Shown piece by piece: positions 8,096 to 14,794 of a stretch of 14,794 nucleotides of DNA; within the stretch, counting starts at the first letter, position 1; each line of letters begins with the position of its first letter. The stretch is from Deltaproteobacteria bacterium (GTDB taxonomy: Bacteria > Desulfobacterota > Desulfobacteria > Desulfobacterales > JAFDDL01): assembly GCA_019310865.1 (NCBI GenBank), contig JAFDDL010000029.1:1-14794 (forward strand). The letters are read 5' to 3'. The position numbers and the translations under genes were made by a program. Below the pieces are notes generated by a model that did no database searches, was not told where the DNA came from, and saw only the letters and a list, made by a program, of their open reading frames with translations.

Positions 8096-8121
8096 CGCCG
8101 GTGGTAAAAGCTGACCAGCAG

Positions 8122-8136
8122 CGGTCCAAAAGACCG
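8122..8136 (+). other. Small stem-loop in the rpoB-rpoC spacer
   Basis: CGGTC (8122-8126) pairs with GACCG (8132-8136), loop CAAAA. It lies 40 bases upstream of the rpoC ATG. No U-tract follows, so termination is unlikely; RNA processing or stability is possible. Confidence 0.3.
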
Positions 8137-8176
8137 TGTTGACAGACACCCCTAACATCTTAATAGGGAAACGAAT

Positions 8177-11100
8177 ATGGATACATTATACGATTTTTTT
8201 GCCAAGCCGACTGATCCGAGAATGTACAAGGCGGTTCAGGTTTCGCTGGCCTCTTCGACGCAGATTCGAGAATGGTCCCACGGTGAGATTAAAAAACCTG
8301 AAACCATAAATTATCGTACCTTCAAGCCGGAACGAGACGGCCTGTTCTGTGCAAAGATTTTCGGTCCCACCAAAGACTACGAGTGCAATTGCGGCAAATA
8401 TAAGCGGATGAAGCACCGCGGTGTTATCTGTGAAAAATGTGGTGTGGAGGTCATTCAGTCAAAAGTACGTAGAGATCGAATGGGCCATATTGAGCTGGCC
8501 ACGCCTGTTTCCCATATCTGGTTCTTAAAGAGCCTTCCAAGCAAAATCGGCAACCTGCTCGATCTGACACTAAAGAATATGGAAAAGGTGCTTTATTTTG
8601 ACTCGTACATTGTCATTGACCCCAAGGATACCGGCCTGAAAGCGGGGCAATTGTTGTCCGAAGAAAAGTACCGTGAAGCACTTGAGATTTTCGGCGGCAA
8701 GTTTGAAGCCGGCATCGGTGCCGAAGCTGTCCAGCAGCTGCTTGAAACCATCGACTTGCAGGCACTCTATCAGGAGCTTCGAGAGGAAATCCGTGCCACA
8801 GGATCGGCCGCCAAACGCCAGAAGCTTTCCAAGCGGCTTAAGATTGTCGATGCATTTCGGCGTTCAGGTGTCAATCCGGTCTGGATGATTATGGACGTCA
8901 TACCGGTGCTGCCGCCTGACCTGCGTCCGTTGGTGCCCCTTGAGGGCGGTCGGTTTGCCACATCCGACTTGAATGATTTGTATCGGCGGGTGATCAATCG
9001 CAACAATCGCCTTAGAAGACTTATCGATTTAAAGGCGCCGGACATCATCGTTCGAAATGAAAAGCGAATGCTCCAAGAGGCGGTGGATGTTTTGTTTGAC
9101 AACGGCCGTCATGGACGCGTTGTGACCGGCACCAACAAACGACCGCTCAAATCGCTTAGTGACACCCTCAAGGGTAAACAGGGGCGTTTTCGCCAGAACT
9201 TGTTGGGCAAGCGGGTCGACTATTCCGGCCGAACCGTTATCACTGTGGGGCCAAACCTGCGCCTTCATCAATGTGGATTGCCCAAAAAAATGGCCCTGGA
9301 GCTTTTCAAACCGTTTGTTTATTATCGGCTGGAACGAAAGGCCCTGGTTTCGACCATCAAAAGCGCCAAAAAAATGGTGGAGCGTGAGGTTCCGGAGGTC
9401 TGGGACACACTCGATGAGGTGGTCAAGGAATACCCGGTGTTGCTAAACCGAGCACCGACATTGCACCGTCTTGGAATTCAGGCCTTTGAGCCGATCCTGA
9501 TTGAGGGAAAGGCCATTCAACTACATCCGCTGGTCTGCACCGCGTTCAATGCCGACTTTGATGGTGACCAGATGGCGGTTCATATACCGCTTTCCGTGGA
9601 ATCGCAGATCGAAGCCCGGGTCCTGATGCTTTCAAGCAATAATATCCTATCACCGGCCAACGGAAGTCCTATTATTGTGCCGAGCCAGGACATCGTACTT
9701 GGGGTGTATTACATGACCAAGGGGATCCCGGGAGCCAAAGGCGAAGGAAAGGTCTTCGCCAACCCCGAAGAGGTCCGAAGTGCCTTTGATGCCGAATCCG
9801 TTGGCCTGCATGCGCAGATCACGGTCCGTATGGACGGAAAACGGGTTGAAACCACAGTCGGACGAATTTTATTCTGGGAAATCATGCCCAAGGACAACGT
9901 TTTGGTGTTGCGACACATCCTGGCCACCACCAAAGATGAGGCCAAACTTGCTCTGAACAAGCTCAAGTCCGGTGATGCCTTTACGGATTTAGTTGCCACG
10001 TATTCCAAGAGTCTCGATAAGGATAACAACGGGCTGCTTGGACGCATGTCAAAAGATGAGTTTGTTCGGATCTTCAATTCGGCGGATCAAGAAGTCGATG
10101 CGCTATATGAACTTGAAAAGGGGCAAATCAGCGGAATTATTTCGGAAAATGAAAATCGGTTTCATGTGTTTGAGGTTGTCGAAAAACATCCGGCCATTCC
10201 CTTTGAGATCGTTAACACCCTTCAGGATAAAAAGACGCTTCGCCGGTTGATCGATTACGCCTACCGAAACCTGGGACCCAAAGCAACCGTTGTGCTGTCG
10301 GATCGATTGAAGGATTTGGGTTACCAAGCCTCCACCGAAGGCGGCCTGTCTATTTCCATTGACGCAATGATTATTCCCAGCACCAAGTGGGATATCCTGT
10401 CACAGGCTGAAGAGCAGGTAACCGAGATTGGACGCCAGTATACAGAAGGGCTTATTACCCAGGGGGAGAAATATAATAAGGTGGTCGATATCTGGGCAAA
10501 AGCAACCGATGATGTTGCCAATGAAATGATGGACGTCATGAAAACACCGTCGGTCACCGATGGCAAGGGCACCCCGGTTCTCGACGACCAGGGCCAACCC
10601 GTTGTCAAGGAGGTGATGAACCCCATCTTTATGATGGCCGACTCCGGTGCCCGGGGCAGTAAAGACCAGATGCGGCAGCTGGCCGGTATGCGTGGTTTGA
10701 TGGCCAAACCTTCCGGTGAGATTATTGAAACGCCCATCACTGCAAATTTCCGGGAAGGACTCTCAGTGCTGCAATACTTTATTTCCACCCATGGTGCCCG
10801 AAAAGGTTTGGCGGATACAGCCCTGAAAACAGCAAATTCGGGTTATCTCACCAGACGGCTTGCCGACGTGGCACAGGATTGTGCCGTGGTCGAAGATGAC
10901 TGCGGCACCATACTTGGTGTCGAGGTGGTACCGCTGATGGAAGGCGGCGAGGTGATTCAGGAGCTGGGAGAGCGGATCCTGGGGCGAACGGCTGTTGATG
11001 ATATCGTCGACACCTTTACAGAAGAGGTGCTGGTGGTTGCGGGTGAGGAAGTTGATGAGGCGGGCGTTCAACGCATTGTCGATGCAGGCCTGACCAGCAC

Positions 11101-12580
11101 CAAGATTCGTTCCGTGCTGACTTGCCGCACCAAATATGGTGTATGTGCAAAATGTTACGGTCGTGATTTGGCCCATGGCGCAAAGGTGGAAATCGGTCAG
11201 GCGGTGGGCATTCTGGCCGCACAGTCCATTGGTGAGCCGGGAACCCAGTTGACCATGCGGACCTTTCACATCGGGGGTACCGCATCCAGGCGTGTGGAAC
11301 AAGCGGATATTCGAGCCCGGGTTCATGGGACCGTTCGATTTGATGAAGACTTGAATGTGGTGAAAAATGCCGAAGAAAAGAATGTTATCATGAACCGGCG
11401 AGGAGGCAGCTTTGCCATCTTTGGCGAAGACGGTCGTGAGCGTGAACGGCATCCGGTGATATACGGCGCCCATTTATTGGTACAAGACGACCAGGATGTT
11501 AAGGCCGGTGATGTGCTGGCTGTTTGGGATCCGTTTACCACGCCCATTATCACGGAAGTGGCTGGAACCGTCAAATTCGGGGATATTGCTGCCGGTAAAA
11601 CCATGCAGGAAAAAGTCGACCCGGTTACCGGTAAATCAAGTCGAACCGTTATTGAATCCAAAGCCGGTGAATTTCGCCCCCGGATCTCCATAAAGGATGA
11701 AAAGGGAAAGACCAGCAAACTGCCCAAGGGTTCCGGCCTGGCGCGCTATATCCTGCCCACCGGCGCCATCCTTCTGGTGGAAGAGCACGATCCGGTCAAA
11801 GCTGGAGACGTGGTTGCAAAGCTTCCCCGTGCCACGACAAAGACCAAGGATATCACCGGCGGTCTGCCGCGAGTGGCGGAACTGTTCGAGGTCCGGAAGC
11901 CCAAGGAGGCCGCCATCCTCAGTGAGATCGATGGCTATGTGTCCATTGCCAAGGCAACTAAGAAAGGCAAGCAGAAGGTTACCATCACACCGGTGGAGGT
12001 TGGTGAAAAGAAAGAATACCTGATTCCACGGGGTAAACATGTCAATGTCTATGAGGGGGATTATATTCGGGCTGGGGAACCGCTTATTGGTGGATCCGCA
12101 AATCCACAGGATATATTGAATATTAAAGGTGAGGTATCCCTGGCCCGGTACCTGGTGGATGAGGTTCAGGAGGTATACCGCCTGCAGGGTGTTCGCATCA
12201 ATGATAAGCATATTGAAGTCATTGTCCGCCAAATGATGCGGCGGGTGAAGGTAACGGATATTGGAGACACGGATTTTATTCTGGAAGAACACGTGGATCG
12301 TATCCGGTTCGAAGAGGCCAATCGGGCGGTGATTGATGACGGTGGCCAACCGGCTGTGGCCGAGCCGCTTATCCTGGGTATCACCAAGGCGTCTTTGAGT
12401 ACCGACAGTTTCATATCCGCGGCTTCTTTTCAGGAGACCACGAAGGTGCTGACGGATGCCAGCATTGCCGGGAAAAAGGATTATTTGCGTGGGTTGAAGG
12501 AAAATGTGATCATGGGTCGAATTATTCCTGCTGGAACCGGCCTGGCCCAATACAGTGACCTCAATCTCGAATCGACATGA
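8177..12580 (+). CDS. rpoC: DNA-directed RNA polymerase subunit beta' with an internal parvulin-like insertion
   Basis: This catalytic subunit has 1467 residues (E. coli 1407). Zinc site 1 uses Cys70, 72, 85 and 88. [12 protein letters not shown] places the Mg-binding aspartates at 460, 462 and 464, exactly the E. coli numbers. A parvulin-like domain then interrupts the protein at about 573-674. After it, landmarks are shifted by +95: zinc site 2 begins at Cys909 (E. coli 814), with the later cysteines in [13 protein letters not shown], and the trigger loop has Met1027 and His1031 (E. coli 932 and 936). An SI3-type insert follows the trigger loop; the region after it is about 35 residues shorter than in E. 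coli. The bridge-helix segment [20 protein letters not shown] is intact. ATG 8177 follows AGGG at 8165-8168. The reading frame is continuous throughout. Confidence 0.96.
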   Translation: MDTLYDFFAKPTDPRMYKAVQVSLASSTQIREWSHGEIKKPETINYRTFKPERDGLFCAKIFGPTKDYECNCGKYKRMKHRGVICEKCGVEVIQSKVRRDRMGHIELATPVSHIWFLKSLPSKIGNLLDLTLKNMEKVLYFDSYIVIDPKDTGLKAGQLLSEEKYREALEIFGGKFEAGIGAEAVQQLLETIDLQALYQELREEIRATGSAAKRQKLSKRLKIVDAFRRSGVNPVWMIMDVIPVLPPDLRPLVPLEGGRFATSDLNDLYRRVINRNNRLRRLIDLKAPDIIVRNEKRMLQEAVDVLFDNGRHGRVVTGTNKRPLKSLSDTLKGKQGRFRQNLLGKRVDYSGRTVITVGPNLRLHQCGLPKKMALELFKPFVYYRLERKALVSTIKSAKKMVEREVPEVWDTLDEVVKEYPVLLNRAPTLHRLGIQAFEPILIEGKAIQLHPLVCTAFNADFDGDQMAVHIPLSVESQIEARVLMLSSNNILSPANGSPIIVPSQDIVLGVYYMTKGIPGAKGEGKVFANPEEVRSAFDAESVGLHAQITVRMDGKRVETTVGRILFWEIMPKDNVLVLRHILATTKDEAKLALNKLKSGDAFTDLVATYSKSLDKDNNGLLGRMSKDEFVRIFNSADQEVDALYELEKGQISGIISENENRFHVFEVVEKHPAIPFEIVNTLQDKKTLRRLIDYAYRNLGPKATVVLSDRLKDLGYQASTEGGLSISIDAMIIPSTKWDILSQAEEQVTEIGRQYTEGLITQGEKYNKVVDIWAKATDDVANEMMDVMKTPSVTDGKGTPVLDDQGQPVVKEVMNPIFMMADSGARGSKDQMRQLAGMRGLMAKPSGEIIETPITANFREGLSVLQYFISTHGARKGLADTALKTANSGYLTRRLADVAQDCAVVEDDCGTILGVEVVPLMEGGEVIQELGERILGRTAVDDIVDTFTEEVLVVAGEEVDEAGVQRIVDAGLTSTKIRSVLTCRTKYGVCAKCYGRDLAHGAKVEIGQAVGILAAQSIGEPGTQLTMRTFHIGGTASRRVEQADIRARVHGTVRFDEDLNVVKNAEEKNVIMNRRGGSFAIFGEDGRERERHPVIYGAHLLVQDDQDVKAGDVLAVWDPFTTPIITEVAGTVKFGDIAAGKTMQEKVDPVTGKSSRTVIESKAGEFRPRISIKDEKGKTSKLPKGSGLARYILPTGAILLVEEHDPVKAGDVVAKLPRATTKTKDITGGLPRVAELFEVRKPKEAAILSEIDGYVSIAKATKKGKQKVTITPVEVGEKKEYLIPRGKHVNVYEGDYIRAGEPLIGGSANPQDILNIKGEVSLARYLVDEVQEVYRLQGVRINDKHIEVIVRQMMRRVKVTDIGDTDFILEEHVDRIRFEEANRAVIDDGGQPAVAEPLILGITKASLSTDSFISAASFQETTKVLTDASIAGKKDYLRGLKENVIMGRIIPAGTGLAQYSDLNLEST
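9893..10198 (+). other. Parvulin/PpiC-type PPIase domain inserted within RpoC (residues about 573-674)
   Basis: The core, residues about 576-670, follows the parvulin fold pattern. A first strand with His (LRHILATT, His580) is followed by an EA-rich helix and [14 protein letters not shown]. Then come GLLG (619-622), Phe633, [12 protein letters not shown], and a last strand with the second His ([10 protein letters not shown], His663). Both active-site histidines and the Phe equal to Pin1 Phe134 are present; by manual alignment the Pin1 Cys113 position is Ser and Met130 is Phe629. Flanking beta' sequence resumes directly: [12 protein letters not shown] before it, [12 protein letters not shown] after it, the latter equivalent to E. 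coli PYSIVNQALGKK. The assignment rests on motif reading; activity is not shown. Confidence 0.82.
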
Positions 12581-12609
12581 CCGTTGCTCCGGATTTTCAA
12601 ATAAAAGTC

Positions 12610-12638
12610 TTGACATCACAGGGCATTCTTTATACAAA
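12610..12638 (+). promoter_or_regulatory. Candidate sigma70-type promoter for rpsL-rpsG-tuf
   Basis: A perfect -35 box TTGACA (12610-12615) is followed after 17 bases by TACAAA (12633-12638), or after 15 bases by TATACA (12631-12636). It lies in the 110-base gap between rpoC and rpsL, leaving a leader of about 45 bases before the rpsL ATG. Position and -35 quality support an independent start for the str-type group. Confidence 0.55.
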
Positions 12639-12690
12639 ACGGCTTTTTGTCAATTTCACCCTGTGTTTAGTGTTTTTTTAAGAGGAAAGC

Positions 12691-13062
12691 ATGCCGACCA
12701 TCAATCAGTTAGTACGAAAAGGCAGGAAAAGAATTAAACAGAAGACCAACACACCGGCACTCAAGAGCAAAACGAAAAAAAGAGGTGTTTGCACACGTGT
12801 TTATACATCGACACCTAAAAAACCAAACTCCGCATTGCGCAAAGTTGCCAGGGTCCGGCTGACCACCGGCATGGAGGTAACAGCCTATATTCCGGGTATC
12901 GGACATAATCTGCAGGAACACTCGGTGGTCCTGGTTCGTGGTGGTCGAGTAAAAGACCTGCCGGGTGTGCGTTACCATATCGTTCGCGGCACGTTGGACA
13001 CACTCGGTGTTGAAGATAGAAGACAGGGCCGATCCAAATACGGCGCTAAAAAACCAAAATAA
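12691..13062 (+). CDS. rpsL: 30S ribosomal protein S12
   Basis: S12 sits at the decoding centre and controls accuracy. The 123-residue product (E. coli 124) has the strictly conserved [18 protein letters not shown] (41-58) and [19 protein letters not shown] (82-100). Lys43 and Lys88 (Lys42 and Lys87 in numbering without the initiator) are the streptomycin-sensitive residues. Asp89 is the residue methylthiolated by RimO in E. coli. ATG 12691 follows AGAGGA at 12681-12686. rpsG starts 21 bases after the stop. A TTGACA promoter candidate lies about 75 bases upstream. Confidence 0.97.
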   Translation: MPTINQLVRKGRKRIKQKTNTPALKSKTKKRGVCTRVYTSTPKKPNSALRKVARVRLTTGMEVTAYIPGIGHNLQEHSVVLVRGGRVKDLPGVRYHIVRGTLDTLGVEDRRQGRSKYGAKKPK

Positions 13063-13080
13063 TTGGAGAAAATGGGGTAA

Positions 13081-13554
<474 letters not shown>

Positions 13555-13558
13555 TATA

Positions 13559-13574
13559 ATTATTTTTCAATAAT
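13559..13574 (+). other. AT-only stem-loop at the rpsG-tuf junction
   Basis: ATTATT (13559-13564) pairs with AATAAT (13569-13574), loop TTTC, directly after the rpsG stop and 11 bases before the tuf ribosome-binding site. The stem is weak. It occupies the place where fusA would be expected. Confidence 0.25.
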
Positions 13575-13601
13575 GTCCGATATGCAGGAGAGGATTTTAC
13601 G

Positions 13602-14794
13602 ATGGCGAAACAGAAGTTTGAGCGCAAGAAGCCACATGTGAACGTTGGTACGATCGGCCACATTGACCACGGCAAGACGACTCTGACGGCGGCTATCACG
13701 AAACACAATGGCTTAAAGGGTTTGGCGGAATTTGTACCGTTTGACCAGATTGACAAGGCCCCGGAAGAGCGCGAGCGAGGCATCACCATCGCCACGGCGC
13801 ACGTGGAATACGAGACGGAAAACCGTCATTATGCGCATGTGGACTGCCCGGGCCACGCTGATTACATCAAGAACATGATCACGGGAGCAGCGCAGATGGA
13901 CGGTGCGATCCTGGTTGTGGGCGCAGATGACGGCCCCATGCCCCAGACGCGTGAGCACATTTTGCTGGCCCGCCAGGTGGGTGTGCCCCAGATTGTTGTA
14001 TTTTTGAACAAATGCGACATGGTCGACGACGAGGAGCTGTTGGAGCTGGTGGAGCTTGAGATGCGCGAACTTCTGGACAAATACGAGTTTCCAGGAGACG
14101 ACACGCCGATCATCCGCGGCAGCGCGCTCAAAGCGCTGGAGAGCGAAGATCCGGACAGCGAAGAGGCCAAGTGCATATTTGAGCTGATGGCGGCGATCGA
14201 TGATTACATTCCCGAGCCCAAGCGCGATGTGGACAAGCCGTTTTTAATGCCCATCGAGGACGTGTTTTCGATTTCCGGTCGTGGTACGGTGGTCACCGGT
14301 CGTGTGGATCGCGGCATTATTCATGTGGGCGATACGGTGGAGATCGTGGGGATCCGCGAGACGGCCAAGACGGTGTGCACGGGTGTGGAGATGTTCCGCA
14401 AGCTGTTGGACGAAGGCCGGGCCGGCGACAATGTGGGACTGCTGCTTCGGGGCACCAAGCGCGAAGAGGTGGAGCGCGGTCAGGTGGTTGCAATACCGGG
14501 CACGATTACCCCGCACACCAAGTTCAAGGCCGAGGTATACATATTGAGCAAGGAAGAGGGCGGACGGCACACCCCGTTTTTCAGCGGGTATCGGCCGCAG
14601 TTTTATTTCCGGACGACGGATGTGACGGGAATTTTGAATTTGCCGGAAGGTGTTGAGATGGTCATGCCGGGAGACAACATCACGATATCGGCGGAGTTGA
14701 TAACGCCCATTGCCATGGAAAAAGAGCTTCGCTTTGCGGTGCGTGAAGGCGGCCGTACGGTCGGTGCCGGCGTGGTCAGCGAAATTATCGAATA
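13602..14794 (+). CDS. tuf: Elongation factor Tu (complete except the last base of the stop codon)
   Basis: EF-Tu delivers aminoacyl-tRNA to the ribosome with GTP hydrolysis. All 397 residues are present (E. coli 394); the window ends after TA of the stop codon. The G motifs are GHIDHGKT (19-26), RGITI with Thr62 in switch I, DCPGH (81-85, catalytic His85), NKCD (136-139) and SAL (174-176). Domains II and III follow and end with [13 protein letters not shown] 13602 has the strong site AGGAGAGG (13586-13593). Glutamate is coded mostly by GAG (about 26 of 41 by hand count) whereas rplL uses nearly only GAA, so codon use differs from its neighbours. The last 114 bases equal bases 1-114. Confidence 0.97.
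   Translation, partial: MAKQKFERKKPHVNVGTIGHIDHGKTTLTAAITKHNGLKGLAEFVPFDQIDKAPEERERGITIATAHVEYETENRHYAHVDCPGHADYIKNMITGAAQMDGAILVVGADDGPMPQTREHILLARQVGVPQIVVFLNKCDMVDDEELLELVELEMRELLDKYEFPGDDTPIIRGSALKALESEDPDSEEAKCIFELMAAIDDYIPEPKRDVDKPFLMPIEDVFSISGRGTVVTGRVDRGIIHVGDTVEIVGIRETAKTVCTGVEMFRKLLDEGRAGDNVGLLLRGTKREEVERGQVVAIPGTITPHTKFKAEVYILSKEEGGRHTPFFSGYRPQFYFRTTDVTGILNLPEGVEMVMPGDNITISAELITPIAMEKELRFAVREGGRTVGAGVVSEIIE
14681..14794. repeat. 114-bp terminal direct repeat, right copy
   Basis: This stretch is identical to bases 1-114 and is the 3' end of tuf. The window stops exactly one base before the point where the two sequences could be compared further (third base of the stop codon), as expected of a contig ending at a branching point in an assembly graph. 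Confidence 0.95.

Noticed and set aside
9893..10198. Frameshift or chimeric join inside rpoC as the cause of the extra segment
   Set aside because: The frame is open across both junctions, the insert itself has a coherent domain pattern, and beta' sequence resumes exactly on the far side.
11636..12637. 333-residue open frame on the - strand opposite rpoC
   Set aside because: It lies opposite conserved rpoC coding sequence, shows no family motif and is best seen as a codon-bias shadow. The same applies to the other antisense frames over rpoB and rpoC.
13555..13560. Perfect TATAAT right after the rpsG stop codon, as a tuf promoter
   Set aside because: The best upstream hexamers match TTGACA at only three positions with short spacing, and the site is in an AT-rich spacer where such a match is likely by chance.

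Overview
This is a core translation/transcription locus of a bacterial chromosome, not an accessory island. Every gene is on the + strand. The gene order is 3' end of tuf, rpmG, trnW, secE, nusG, rplK, rplA, rplJ, rplL, rpoB, rpoC, rpsL, rpsG, tuf. The tuf-rpmG-trnW-secE-nusG order, the proteobacterial SI3-type insert in the RpoC trigger loop and the general character of the proteins suggest a Desulfobacterota (former Deltaproteobacteria) member, perhaps a Desulfobacterales-like sulfate reducer. That placement is an inference from sequence recollection; no search was run.

Layout: bases 1-115 hold the last 37 codons of one EF-Tu gene. Next come rpmG (L33, too short for a standard ORF cut-off), tRNA-Trp(CCA), the translocase subunit SecE and the elongation factor NusG (529-1432). 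The L11-L1 pair (1561-2712) is preceded by a strong stem-loop. The L10-L12 pair (2861-3851) is preceded by a multi-branched fold that looks like the L10 autoregulatory leader. Three consecutive stem-loops fill the rplL-rpoB gap. rpoB and rpoC occupy 4001-12580. A perfect TTGACA -35 box then starts the str-type group rpsL-rpsG-tuf.

The genes act together in gene expression: RNA polymerase catalytic subunits, the factor that couples polymerase to ribosome or Rho, ribosomal stalk and L1-arm proteins, decoding-centre proteins S12 and S7, EF-Tu, and a tRNA.

The most unusual feature is inside RpoC. About 95-100 residues (core about 576-670) between the active-site aspartates and the secondary-channel rim look like a parvulin/PpiC-type peptidyl-prolyl isomerase domain, in frame, with both family histidines present. 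Landmark residues match E. coli beta' numbering before the insert (Asp460/462/464) and are shifted by exactly +95 after it (Cys909, Met1027, His1031).

Two further points concern context. fusA, normally between rpsG and tuf, is absent. The first and last 114 bases of the window are identical (the 3' end of tuf), which fits either two near-identical tuf copies or an assembly-graph overlap at a tuf repeat. It should not be read as a circular element. No CRISPR array, insertion sequence or phage gene was seen, and no gene-free gap exceeds 150 bases.
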